A stretch of DNA of 64,000 bases from MVRV01 sp964469905 (lineage in GTDB: Bacteria; Desulfobacterota; Syntrophia; Syntrophales; Smithellaceae). Numbering within the stretch: the first letter of the stretch is position 1; every line of letters begins with the position of its first letter. The stretch covers positions 1-64,000 of the forward strand of contig CAYXZW010000006.1 in the NCBI GenBank assembly GCA_964469905.1, written 5' to 3'. The position numbers and the translations under genes were made by a program. The notes beneath the pieces were generated by a model that worked only from the letters and a program-made list of their open reading frames with translations, did not search any database and was not told the origin of the DNA. Below, piece by piece: positions 43,859 through 52,589 of the stretch.

Positions 43859-45061
43859 ATGTTGGGCGTTCCCGATTCAACATACATAGATTTTTTATTT
43901 ACCGCTTCCGGTTCAACTCATTCGCAGGCAAAGCTGGATTCTTTAGCTAATAATGCTCTGTCGCGGGGAATTGATTTTTTCCAGAACGGCAATTATGATC
44001 AGGCTATTGTGGAATTCAAAGCGTCGGCCGGTTTTGCGCCCTTTAGCGATAATTCCGCTCAAGCCTATAATTTCATGGCTCAATCCTATCTGAATCTGGA
44101 AAAAACAGATCAGGCAATTGCAACTTATAAACAGGCTATTCTGATCTATCCGGTGCGCGATGATTTCCATCTGGCCCTGGGTGATATTTACACGCAGGAA
44201 GGTAATGCGTCAGAAGCCCTGAAAGAATATGAGGCGGCCGTGAGATTTAATCCTGATTCAGCCGATAACAGATATTCTCTGGGGCAGAGTTATCTGGGCG
44301 AAGGTCAGCTTGATGACGCCCGGAAACAGTTTCAAGCTGTCACCAAACTGTTACCCAACAGCGCCTCTGGTTACTATGGTTTAGGACAGGTGGCGCGGGC
44401 ATCAGGAGATTATCCCGATGCGATTGACCAATTAAACAAAGCCATCAGCGTGGATAGGCAATTTGTAAATTCTCACCTGGAACTGGGATATGCCTATGCT
44501 GATATGGATAATGTTCAAAAGGCGAATGAACAATTACTCATTCTGCAGGCCAAAGAATCTTCGTTTGCCACAACTCTGCAAAATTATATTTCGCAAGCAT
44601 CGCAGCCAAGAATATTTGCTGCTCTCGGTTCTAATGGCTTCAATAGCTATTTAGGGCCGAAAACTAATGTTGCTGCAATGGATGCAGACCTGACCGAACC
44701 CAACAGCATAAAACTTTATTCCATGAATTTTGCTTTCACCAAAGACATGGATATTTCATCCGTGCAAAACCGTTATAACTGGAGTATCAGCAGGGCATCC
44801 ATCACACAAAACGGCGGGGTTTACAATGGGGGTTTTGCTGTGCCGACAACAGAGGCAATCATTCTTCCCATCCCGGAAAACATTACTTATGATACTGATG
44901 AGAACAGAGCCATTGTCCGATTTCGGCTTTCTCAAAATGCCGCCGGCAACGCCACCCTGGACCCGGCACACATCGTTTTCAAATTCTACGGCGAGGATGC
45001 CTATGGAAAGGCCATGGATAAATCCGCGGATCAATACAGCGGCTTTTCCGGTATAGCATAG
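43859..45061 (+). CDS. TPR protein of the flagellar region
   Basis: A 400-residue protein with about five tetratricopeptide repeats at residues 35-230 (for example AQSYLNLEKTDQAIATYKQA, LGDIYTQEGNASEALKEYEA). The C-terminal 140 residues form an unrecognised domain that may be beta-rich (SMNFAFTKDMDI, AIVRFRLSQNAAGNATLD). No signal peptide. RBS TAGGAG. It lies on the opposite strand to its neighbours, convergent with csrA by 28 bp, behind a FliA-like site. A chaperone or secretion-scaffold role at the flagellum is possible; its function is unknown. Confidence 0.75.
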   Translation: MLGVPDSTYIDFLFTASGSTHSQAKLDSLANNALSRGIDFFQNGNYDQAIVEFKASAGFAPFSDNSAQAYNFMAQSYLNLEKTDQAIATYKQAILIYPVRDDFHLALGDIYTQEGNASEALKEYEAAVRFNPDSADNRYSLGQSYLGEGQLDDARKQFQAVTKLLPNSASGYYGLGQVARASGDYPDAIDQLNKAISVDRQFVNSHLELGYAYADMDNVQKANEQLLILQAKESSFATTLQNYISQASQPRIFAALGSNGFNSYLGPKTNVAAMDADLTEPNSIKLYSMNFAFTKDMDISSVQNRYNWSISRASITQNGGVYNGGFAVPTTEAIILPIPENITYDTDENRAIVRFRLSQNAAGNATLDPAHIVFKFYGEDAYGKAMDKSADQYSGFSGIA

Positions 45062-45089
45062 CTGTAAAGTTCAACTTCAATTTTAGTTG

Positions 45090-45299
45090 CTATTTTTCTT
45101 CCGTCTTTTTTTGACTACCGTCATTCGATTTCTGTTCTTTTTCCGGGTCGCTTTGGTCGATATCTGTCCTGTGGATGGCAATATGGCGGGGAGCTTCAAT
45201 GCCGATGCGAATATTTTTTCCTTTACTATCCAGAATGGTTATTTTTATGTCGTCGCCAATTGTTATGGATTCGCCAAACTTCCGTGTCAGGACAAGCAT
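45090..45299 (-). CDS. csrA: Carbon storage/flagellin translation regulator CsrA
   Basis: A 69-residue CsrA: MLVLTRKFGESITIGDDIKI then GIEAPRHIAIHRTDI, with a charged tail after about residue 50. CsrA dimers bind GGA-containing hairpins near ribosome binding sites and block translation. In many Desulfobacterota and Firmicutes csrA lies with flgK-flgL-fliW and controls flagellin; fliW is absent here. It follows flgL by 27 bases, with a strong GGAGG site. It could bind the AGGA in the flagellin leader (inference). Confidence 0.96.
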   Translation of the reverse strand: MLVLTRKFGESITIGDDIKITILDSKGKNIRIGIEAPRHIAIHRTDIDQSDPEKEQKSNDGSQKKTEEK

Positions 45300-45326
45300 T
45301 TTACCTCCGGCAATCTTTTTTTATAA

Positions 45327-48125
45327 TTACAAGTAATCCATAATCGTCATTTTCCCAATGTCTGCCGCCATTCTGTAGGACGCCTGCAGCGCTGTCTGTT
45401 TCATTTGATAGGCAACAATTAACGCCGCTAAATCTGCCTTTTCGAGTTCAGTATCCAGATTTGTAACTTGTGCATTTAATGCTGTATTGCTCTCTTTTGC
45501 AACTGTTAAAGAATTTATTTTAGTACCTACACTCGCCAGATGGGTAACAACTTGCGTTTGCGCAACCTGCAATTCGTCAATTCGTCCACTAATCACATTG
45601 CCATCATTATCCTCAACAGCTGTCTTTATTGCAGTCAAAGTGGCCAGGAGATCAACTGTCCCGGGACCGCGAACAGTAACGGAGCTCAATGACGGCTGTG
45701 TTGCCGGCGGACCTACCGTACTTCCGGTAATAGAAAATGATGCTGTGTTATTCGCACTCCATGTCTCGGTTCCGGACAAGGACAATTTTATGATATCCGT
45801 TCCCGTACCATCCACATCAATATTTACTGCGGCATCGCTTACTGAAGCAATAACCATATTAGGATATTGAGTGTGGTTATTCAGAGTCCAACTACCGGCA
45901 GTGGCACCGCGCGTCAGCACAATATTGTCATCTTTGGTAAGAGTGGTTCCGGTACCGGTGGTTAAGGAAGCGGTGGCAGTAGGGCCATTGGCTGCCGTAA
46001 ATGCGGAAGAACCGGTAATGTTATATATAAAATTATTATTTTTACCTATCTGCAAGGTCAGGTTATCACCATCGCCCCGATAACTGCCCGCTGGATAAGC
46101 ATTCACCATAAACAAATCATTGGCGGCAAGATTAACGGTATTAGGCGTAAAGGTTGTTGTTATGCCTTCGCCCAGTGTAATCGTTTTGGTCGTAGTTGCG
46201 GTAACTGCCCCAAAATCAAGAGAACCGCCGGCAGGATTAGTGGTAGTAAGGGTCATTGCGATCTGGCTTTCGCCAGTCGTGTCATCCGTGACCGTTATTT
46301 TTCCGGTGGTGTCGATAGATGCAGTCACAGTGCCGCCGAAGGTTGTTTCAATTTGTGTTAGCAAATCCTGTACCGTACCTGTTGCCGCATTCGCTATTGT
46401 AAAAGTTGCCGGTCCGACGGCGGTGAGGCCGTCGCGCTGAAGCCCGGAAATGGCAACAGTGGTGCCATTTTGGACATTGGCTCCGGTTATTTCGTTCCAG
46501 GCGGTCGCTGACGTAATAGGTGCTCCGCCGGCTGTGTTAGCTACTGCCCCCTTGAGCTCTCGAGGCGGAAGAGTCTGCACCGCCCCCCAGGTTTTACCAC
46601 CGTCCGAAGATATTTTATAAGTTGAGACAGCCAATGTGCCGCCGGTAATAATTTTTACGGCATACGTTTTGTTTTCTGTTCCGGTATAAGTGCCGCCGGA
46701 TGCTACTGTGCCGTTAAAAGCATTGGCCGTTGCCGCAGATGCAGTGCCAATTCCCGTAGCAATTGCCGTCACCGTAAATTTATCATCAGCCGCAAGATTG
46801 TTTGTGCCGGCAGTAAAGGTCAACTTTATCCCGTCGCCTAACGTTGTTTCTGTAGAAAGGCCTGTTTTTGTTGATCCCCAGGTCACGCCACCGTCTGAAG
46901 ATATTTTATATGTTGCATCAGCCAATGTGCCGCCGGAAATGATTTTTAAAGCATAAGTTTTGTTTATCGTTCCGGTATAAGTACCACCGGCTAAAACCGT
47001 GCCGTCAAAAGTATTAACCGGTGTTGCGGTTGCACTGCCGGTAATGGCGGCACCGGCGTTCACCGTAAATGAATCACCGACGGCAAAAGTACCAGCTGTA
47101 AAAGTCATGGTTGCACCGTTGGCCACATCACTACTGTCACGTAAAGTAATGGTTCCCCCTGGATCGATTGTATTGGTTGTGCCCCAACTTGCGCCGTTGT
47201 CGGTAGATATATGATATGTTGCTACACCCAATGCTCCGCCAGCGACAATTCTCACAAGATAAGATTTGTCTGCTGTCCCGGTATAAGTACCGCCAGAAGT
47301 AGCGGTACCGGCGTAGGTATTACCAGGTGCCGCTGTTGCGGTTCCAATTGTGGAAGCCGTTCCATTCACGGTATATTTATCGCCTGCAGCAAGAGTATGA
47401 GCGCCAGCGGCGGGAGTAAAGATCATGGTTATCCCGTCACCTAAAGTCATCGGCGCGGAAAGGCCTGTTTGCGTCGCACCCCAGGTCGCACCGCCGTCGG
47501 AAGAAATCTTATATGTTGCATCTGACAGATCGAGTGCCGTTCCGCCATCAATAATTTTCACCGCATAATTTTTATTTACAATTCCCGTATAAGTGCCACC
47601 GGATGTAACCGTGCCGTTAAAAGAGTTCACCGGTGCTGCGGTTGCAGTGCCTATGCTGCTCAACTGATTTGTGGAGAAAGGCGCAACAGCCGTTTTTGAT
47701 CCGCTAAACAGATAACTGTCGCCACACTTGGCATTCAGCAAGGACATGGCTTGATCAATCAAGCTGGAAAGGAATGTCACGGAAGAGTCTCTGGTATCGG
47801 ACGTATCCGAATTCTGTCCAGCCAGTAACTCGGTAGTAGCAACATTAATTGCTTTGGAGATAATATCTTTAATGCCGGTAAGATTTGTATTAGTTAAAGA
47901 CAACCAGGTATTGGCGTCAGTAATGTTTTGTTGATGCTGTGAAATTGATGATATGATCGAACGATAATTTAATGCCTTGCCGGTGCCAACCGGATCATCC
48001 GACGGCCTGTTGATATTTTTCTGGGTGGTGAGCTTCTCCATCAACTCAGCGGATTGGCTCTGAACAGTATATAAACTGCTGGTCATCGCATTAAATTTCA
48101 TATTTTCTGTAACTCTGTTAATCAT
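45327..48125 (-). CDS. flgL: Flagellar hook-associated protein 3 (FlgL), enlarged
   Basis: A 932-residue hook-filament junction protein, about three times the usual 300. The termini are typical: RVTENMKFNAMTSSLYTVQS and NRPSDDPVGTGKALNYRS, and at the end VTNLDTELEKADLAALIVAYQMKQTALQASY. Between residues about 150 and 670 lie four copies of a roughly 100-residue unit of the form 'GGTYTGTxNKxYAVKI...ATYKISSDGGxTWG...LAAGDKFTV'; the fourth is split by an insert of about 130 residues with a 'TASID..GKITVTDD' pattern. A later stretch (about 730-797) resembles one in FlgK. The repeats probably form extra surface-exposed domains. Confidence 0.93.
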   Translation of the reverse strand: MINRVTENMKFNAMTSSLYTVQSQSAELMEKLTTQKNINRPSDDPVGTGKALNYRSIISSISQHQQNITDANTWLSLTNTNLTGIKDIISKAINVATTELLAGQNSDTSDTRDSSVTFLSSLIDQAMSLLNAKCGDSYLFSGSKTAVAPFSTNQLSSIGTATAAPVNSFNGTVTSGGTYTGIVNKNYAVKIIDGGTALDLSDATYKISSDGGATWGATQTGLSAPMTLGDGITMIFTPAAGAHTLAAGDKYTVNGTASTIGTATAAPGNTYAGTATSGGTYTGTADKSYLVRIVAGGALGVATYHISTDNGASWGTTNTIDPGGTITLRDSSDVANGATMTFTAGTFAVGDSFTVNAGAAITGSATATPVNTFDGTVLAGGTYTGTINKTYALKIISGGTLADATYKISSDGGVTWGSTKTGLSTETTLGDGIKLTFTAGTNNLAADDKFTVTAIATGIGTASAATANAFNGTVASGGTYTGTENKTYAVKIITGGTLAVSTYKISSDGGKTWGAVQTLPPRELKGAVANTAGGAPITSATAWNEITGANVQNGTTVAISGLQRDGLTAVGPATFTIANAATGTVQDLLTQIETTFGGTVTASIDTTGKITVTDDTTGESQIAMTLTTTNPAGGSLDFGAVTATTTKTITLGEGITTTFTPNTVNLAANDLFMVNAYPAGSYRGDGDNLTLQIGKNNNFIYNITGSSAFTAANGPTATASLTTGTGTTLTKDDNIVLTRGATAGSWTLNNHTQYPNMVIASVSDAAVNIDVDGTGTDIIKLSLSGTETWSANNTASFSITGSTVGPPATQPSLSSVTVRGPGTVDLLATLTAIKTAVEDNDGNVISGRIDELQVAQTQVVTHLASVGTKINSLTVAKESNTALNAQVTNLDTELEKADLAALIVAYQMKQTALQASYRMAADIGKMTIMDYL
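46110..47665 (-). repeat. Four-unit repeat region inside flgL
   Basis: Coding repeats of about 300 bases each, beginning near 47660, 47355, 47045 and 46755. Units share the peptide signature GGTYTGT and SSDGG.TWG. The last unit is interrupted by an unrelated insert. DNA similarity between the units is visible in the recurring CGGTATAAGTGCCGCCGG-type stretches on the plus strand. Boundaries are approximate. Confidence 0.75.
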
Positions 48126-48144
48126 AAATGTTTGCCCTCTTTTC

Positions 48145-49851
48145 CTATCTTCCCAAGGTAATCAAAACATCCATCATATCCGATACTACTTTTGTTAGTC
48201 TGCCGGCGGCATTGTAAGCCATTTGATATTTAATCAAATTAAGCATCTCTTCATCCAGCGAAACTCCGGAAAGCGCTTCTCTTTGGTCGCTACGCTGATT
48301 AGCTACTGCTTGTTCACGAGCCAGCTCCGTGGCCGATCTGAAGACATCCTGACCTACTCCAGCTATAAATGCATTGAAATAACCTTCTATATTCGTCGTG
48401 CTGTCTCTTTTGCTGAGAGAAAAAGCAAGCGTATCACCACTGGCCCAGGAGCCGGACAAACTTAATGTTATATCGGCGGTCCCATTCCCGTTCAGATCGA
48501 GAGTGAGGCTGTTATCGTCGGCAGATAGAACTTGAATTGCTGTGAATCCGCCATTATTTGCTATGGTCCAGTCCCCGCGAGCGGAAGTCGCACCACGTGT
48601 CAGCTCTATGGCTGAGGTTGTATTTTTATAGGCCTGCCCAATATTATTAATAAGACCTGCGGCGGATCCAGTGCCGGTAGTTATGGATATTTGCCCCAAA
48701 GAGGCATACATTTTATCTTCGCTGATCACAGCCATGGCCGTGGCATTATCACCATCGGAGTTGACCGTGGAAGAAGCAGCAATTTTCCTGACATCGGCAA
48801 TAATCGCCGCACTGACCTGGATATTCTTTGCTTCCGTCATATTGATTGTTGGATTAGTAGTTGCAGTAAAAAAAGCACCGCCGATATTGCCGTCCTGATC
48901 ATAACCGGCCATATGTTGAGTGTTTACTTTATTTATAATACTGGCGGTTGTCTGATTTAACTTATCAATATAAGAGTCCAGAACAACATCTCTAACATTC
49001 AATAATCCACCCAGTTCGCCACCTGTAATATCATTATTCAGCGAACTGTTAAGATCATCAGTAAAAACAATATCGTTTAAATTGGCGTTGGCAGAATTGC
49101 TCTGTACTGTTAATTGCCATTTATTAGTTCCTTCAACAAGAGTCTTGCCGCTTGCCGGCAGATAAATATATAATGAACCGTCACTGCGCTCCATGTAACT
49201 AATATCAATTATTGAACTAATTTTGCTAAGCAGCGTCGTGCGATTGTCTCTGAGGGACGATGCCTGGGCGCCAGCACCTTCTATACGGGCAATTTCCCCA
49301 TTGAGAACGGACATTTCATTAAAATACCCGTTCAGTTTATCGACATCATCGGCTATCGTTTGATCAATGCTGCTCTGCACACTATATAGCTCTGCCGATC
49401 TGGAATTAAGAATATCGGTCAGATTTTTAGCTGCCGTTACCAGGACATCTCTCTCTGTTTTACCTGACGGGTTGACGGAAAGATTTCCCCAGGCGCTCCA
49501 GAACTTACTCAGAGCATCATTGATACCGTTTCCCGCACTTTCATTCACGATACCTTCAATTTGAGTCAACAAGCTCTTCCGGGCCGTGGCGCTGCCCACG
49601 GCTGAATCCTGAGCAACTATTTGAGAACCAAGAAATTTATCATAAACTCTCTGAATATCGGCAATTTTCACCCCAATCTGTTCCTGATTTGATGAAGCCT
49701 CTCTTGTTCCCACAGATTCAAATAGCGGACGAAGACGTGTATAACCTGGGGTGCTGATATTGGAAATATTCGATCCGGTAACATTAATCGCCGTCAAATT
49801 ACTGATAATAGCATCTTTCGCTGTATATAAAATTCTGCCAATGTCAGACAT
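48145..49851 (-). CDS. flgK: Flagellar hook-associated protein 1 (FlgK)
   Basis: A 568-residue junction protein. N-terminal LYTAKDAIISNLTAINVTGSNISNISTPGYTR is the classical hook-associated motif, and the C terminus SLDEEMLNLIKYQMAYNAAGRLTKVV is equally typical. The middle carries one module (about 408-477, GDWTIANNG ... LSLSGSWASGDTLAFSL) similar to one in FlgL. AAGGAAGG ribosome binding site; starts one base after flgN. It caps the hook before the filament. Confidence 0.96.
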   Translation of the reverse strand: MSDIGRILYTAKDAIISNLTAINVTGSNISNISTPGYTRLRPLFESVGTREASSNQEQIGVKIADIQRVYDKFLGSQIVAQDSAVGSATARKSLLTQIEGIVNESAGNGINDALSKFWSAWGNLSVNPSGKTERDVLVTAAKNLTDILNSRSAELYSVQSSIDQTIADDVDKLNGYFNEMSVLNGEIARIEGAGAQASSLRDNRTTLLSKISSIIDISYMERSDGSLYIYLPASGKTLVEGTNKWQLTVQSNSANANLNDIVFTDDLNSSLNNDITGGELGGLLNVRDVVLDSYIDKLNQTTASIINKVNTQHMAGYDQDGNIGGAFFTATTNPTINMTEAKNIQVSAAIIADVRKIAASSTVNSDGDNATAMAVISEDKMYASLGQISITTGTGSAAGLINNIGQAYKNTTSAIELTRGATSARGDWTIANNGGFTAIQVLSADDNSLTLDLNGNGTADITLSLSGSWASGDTLAFSLSKRDSTTNIEGYFNAFIAGVGQDVFRSATELAREQAVANQRSDQREALSGVSLDEEMLNLIKYQMAYNAAGRLTKVVSDMMDVLITLGR

Positions 49852-49852
49852 A

Positions 49853-50401
49853 TTATCCTTCCTTATGCAAATACATACCGTTGTTGTGGGCGGGTTTTAA
49901 TTTTCCGCATCCCATATAAACGGATTCCGAAGACATAATGGAGCTTATAAAATCCAGCGAGCTTTTAATATTGCCCATGGATGCATCCAGCAAATCCTTG
50001 TTTGTTTGATTTAAGGCATTTATTTCCCGCGCAATTAATGCCAAATCATCTCGGAGCAGCTCAATTTCCTTCCTTTGTTCAAGGCCGGCATGACTGGTTA
50101 TTTGACTGAGCTTGACAACATTTGTACTTATATCGAGACTCCGGGCAATCCTCTTCAAGATGTTTGCTCTTGCTTCCTCCAGCATCCGCGCCTTGAGAAT
50201 TATATTTTCCTTCAGCGCATTATTATGGCCCAGTTCGTCAAGATTTGGCTTTATCAGTAACCTTTTTTCGTTAATCAGGCAATTCTTCAGGTCATTATAA
50301 ATAAATGATTCTTTCCTTAATATCTCAATGAGCGAAGTGAAAATACTCTCACAGGAGTTTTCTTCCCGGCAATTAGCTAAAATCATACCCTGTTCTAACA
50401 T
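49853..50401 (-). CDS. flgN: FlgN-like chaperone
   Basis: A 182-residue helical protein placed immediately before flgK, the normal place of FlgN, which escorts FlgK and FlgL to the export apparatus. The features are the long helices (SLIEILRKESFIYNDLKNCL, then KENIILKARMLEEARANILKRIA) and the leucine/glutamate-rich middle. The sequence is divergent, so placement supports the call more than motifs do. A clear AAGGAT site lies upstream. Confidence 0.78.
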   Translation of the reverse strand: MLEQGMILANCREENSCESIFTSLIEILRKESFIYNDLKNCLINEKRLLIKPNLDELGHNNALKENIILKARMLEEARANILKRIARSLDISTNVVKLSQITSHAGLEQRKEIELLRDDLALIAREINALNQTNKDLLDASMGNIKSSLDFISSIMSSESVYMGCGKLKPAHNNGMYLHKEG

Positions 50402-50455
50402 CAGAATATCCTTATATTAATTTAATTGATAAGTTAAGCGTTGAAACGTTGGTGT

Positions 50456-50473
50456 GCCTGCCTTGCAGCAGGC
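50456..50473. other. Small perfect hairpin between flgM and flgN
   Basis: GCCTGC, six bases, GCAGGC. It lies in the 155-bp gap downstream of flgM. No U-tract follows, so it is an mRNA structure rather than a clear terminator. Confidence 0.45.
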
Positions 50474-50556
50474 CGAAGAAAAGAAAATTACAGGGGTGTG
50501 GAATGGAAGAATAAAAGATGGGTAAAATCTAATAATACGGAATTTTTGCTTCTTTG

Positions 50557-50868
50557 CTAAGCAAAAAGATCAACGATCGATTCTCCCACCATTTTCCCGG
50601 CAATCTTTTCTCCACTAACGTTGTATTTACCATTCTCTACCTGACTTTTAATCTCTTGCACTTTCTGTTCGCGCACATCAGGTAACTGGGACAACGCATT
50701 TTTTGCTAGCTGAATATCTTTTGCCTGGGTGGAAAGATCAACTTTTTCTCCCGTTTTTGTTGTAGTCGCATTGGCAGCTGGTTTTTCAGTATTGGCGACA
50801 TAATTGTCGTTTTTCTGGTACTGCTGAACCATTTGCGAACTTACATCTTTAATATCGGAAATTTTCAT
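50557..50868 (-). CDS. flgM: Anti-sigma-28 factor FlgM
   Basis: A 103-residue FlgM: the first half is disordered (Thr/Ala/Asn-rich) and the C-terminal half carries the sigma-binding pattern DLSTQAKDIQLAKNALSQLPDVREQKVQEIKSQVENGKYNV-like (residues about 45-90), ending with helical ESIVDLF. It binds FliA until the hook is complete and is then secreted. Preceded by AAGGAG and a FliA-type promoter, the classical autoregulatory loop. The FliA gene itself is at 59765. Confidence 0.93.
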   Translation of the reverse strand: MKISDIKDVSSQMVQQYQKNDNYVANTEKPAANATTTKTGEKVDLSTQAKDIQLAKNALSQLPDVREQKVQEIKSQVENGKYNVSGEKIAGKMVGESIVDLFA

Positions 50869-50900
50869 CTACTTTCTCCTTGATCTTCGTCTTACACCAC

Positions 50901-50927
50901 CTATCGGCAAAATCTATAAATAACTTA
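50901..50927 (-). promoter_or_regulatory. FliA promoter of flgM
   Basis: Minus strand GCCGATAG (7/8 to the -10) with TAAGTTAT 11 bp upstream, a partial -35. Start about 25 bases before the flgM ATG. It fits the well-known FliA-dependent flgM promoter. Confidence 0.65.
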
Positions 50928-50931
50928 AACA

Positions 50932-51276
50932 TTATTTAATTTTTTCTTCAGGAACCTCCTTTATCTGATTTTTGGTTAATTGCTCGTAAAGCATCTTCTG
51001 CAAACCCAATCCTTTACCTTTATTGGATAATTCCTCAGCAAGTTTTTGATCCATAATCATCGTATAGGTATCTTTCCCGGAAAAATTACCAAAACCGGTT
51101 GTGCTCTTGGGAATAGTCTGACGCATTGTTTTCAGCAGATAATACGCAAATATTGATTCAAAATCCTTGCAAGCTTTTTTAATTTTCAGCAGTTCCTCTT
51201 TCTTTTGCTTCGGAGTAATTTCCGTATTTTTTGCCTGTTCCGTTATATTGGGAGTTTTTAGATCTATTGTATTCAT
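50932..51276 (-). CDS. flgJ: Rod-binding protein, FlgJ N-terminal type
   Basis: A 114-residue protein equal to the FlgJ rod-binding domain only: KKACKDFESIFAYYLLKTMRQTIP and DTYTMIMDQKLAEELSNKG. It scaffolds rod assembly in the periplasm. The C-terminal muramidase of enterobacterial FlgJ is missing, as in many Desulfobacterota. The separate lytic transglycosylase at 7246 may do the cell-wall cutting. Downstream of flgI by 18 bases. Confidence 0.88.
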   Translation of the reverse strand: MNTIDLKTPNITEQAKNTEITPKQKKEELLKIKKACKDFESIFAYYLLKTMRQTIPKSTTGFGNFSGKDTYTMIMDQKLAEELSNKGKGLGLQKMLYEQLTKNQIKEVPEEKIK

Positions 51277-51294
51277 ACCAGTCCTTGGGCACTT

Positions 51295-52473
51295 CTAAAT
51301 TATGTGCAAATCGGCCTGCAGAGCACCGGCAGCCTTGATTGCCTGCAAAATAGTTATCAAATCACGTGGTGAAACACCCAGAGAATTGAGCGCTCTGACC
51401 ACATCATAAATTGTCACTCCCTGGGGTACCATCATTAAGAACTTCTTCTCTTCCGCAATATTTACTGTAGTTTGCGGAATAACAACTGTCTGCCCACCGG
51501 GAGCAACAACTGTACCTCCGGGACCGGGAGCGGGAGCTGTACCACCTGCCGGTGGAGCAGGAGCAAACGGCAGCGGTTGCGATACTTTGGCGTCTTCTTT
51601 AATCTGAATACTGAGATTTCCGTGGGCAATCGCGACTGTTGATATGCGCACATTATCACCCATAACAACTGTGCCGGTTTTTTCATTTAGCATCACTACT
51701 GCTGCAGCATCAACAGGAACGTCCAGAGATTCAAGAAAATATACCAGTTCCGATAGTGAACCCGCAAAGGCGTCTCTTGCTTTGACGGAAACAGAAAAGG
51801 AATCAATCTGCTTGGCTTCTACAAAAGATAAGGTTCTATTTATAGACGCAGCCATTCTGGAGGCAGTTGTAAAATCGGGACGCTGCAAATTAATTACCAG
51901 TGACCGCCGTGAATCAAAATCATTTTGAAGCTCTTTTTCAACAAAGGCTCCATTGGCAATACCGCCTGCCGTAGTATGATTCTTCGATGCACCGCCACCT
52001 GCACCACCGGCAGAAAATCCGCCCAGAGTCACCGCGCCCTGGGCAACAGCATATACTTCACCGTCAACACCACGCAGAGGAGTCAGAAGAAGCGTGCCAC
52101 CTAAAAGACTTTTTGCTGATCCCACAGAAGAAACACTCACATCAATTTTTGTTCCAATTTTGGCAAACGGAGGCAGCGAGGCAGTAACCATGACAGATGC
52201 TATGTTATCTGCTTTCAGCGTTGCCGCTGTGCCTTTCATCGATAGGCCCTGTCTGCTCATCATATTTATCAGTGACTCTGTGGTGAAAAGATTCTTGGTC
52301 AAGTCGTCTCCGGTACCAGACAGACCAACAACAACACCATAGCCGATAAGCTGATTGGCCCGCACACCTCCTACACTGGCGATATCTTTAATTCTGGCGG
52401 CAAGTACATTGTTTGCCAACAGCAGTATTAATGTAAAAATAACCAGATTGATTATAATTTTTTCTTTTTTCAT
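51295..52473 (-). CDS. flgI: Flagellar P-ring protein FlgI
   Basis: A 392-residue periplasmic P-ring protein with an N-terminal signal peptide (KIIINLVIFTLILLLANNVLA). Family motifs: RIKDIASVGGVRANQLIGYG, VVGLSGTGDDLT, and near the end GVTIYDVVRALNSLGVSPRDLI. About 30 residues of Pro/Gly-rich insert (around 315-345) interrupt the C-terminal part, unusual for FlgI. GGAG site upstream of ATG. Part of the flgF-flgG-flgA-flgH-flgI-flgJ operon. Confidence 0.97.
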   Translation of the reverse strand: MKKEKIIINLVIFTLILLLANNVLAARIKDIASVGGVRANQLIGYGVVVGLSGTGDDLTKNLFTTESLINMMSRQGLSMKGTAATLKADNIASVMVTASLPPFAKIGTKIDVSVSSVGSAKSLLGGTLLLTPLRGVDGEVYAVAQGAVTLGGFSAGGAGGGASKNHTTAGGIANGAFVEKELQNDFDSRRSLVINLQRPDFTTASRMAASINRTLSFVEAKQIDSFSVSVKARDAFAGSLSELVYFLESLDVPVDAAAVVMLNEKTGTVVMGDNVRISTVAIAHGNLSIQIKEDAKVSQPLPFAPAPPAGGTAPAPGPGGTVVAPGGQTVVIPQTTVNIAEEKKFLMMVPQGVTIYDVVRALNSLGVSPRDLITILQAIKAAGALQADLHII

Positions 52474-52589
52474 CTGCGAGCTCCCGTACTTTTTACTACT
52501 ACTTTCACTGTTTAACCCCGCTTTGCGGGATAAGTGCGTTAACGAAATTATTTTCTGCCGGTAAAAAGCAGAAGATAATTTCTAACTTA

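Noticed and set aside
45487..47444. Several long open frames on the plus strand opposite flgL
   Set aside because: They are shadows of the low-complexity Thr/Gly/Ala-rich repeats on the other strand; composition (Val/Pro-rich) and lack of RBS argue against genes.
50456..50473. Intrinsic terminator after flgM
   Set aside because: The GCCTGC/GCAGGC hairpin has no U-tract on the minus strand, and flgN-flgK-flgL have no other evident promoter, so read-through is likely.
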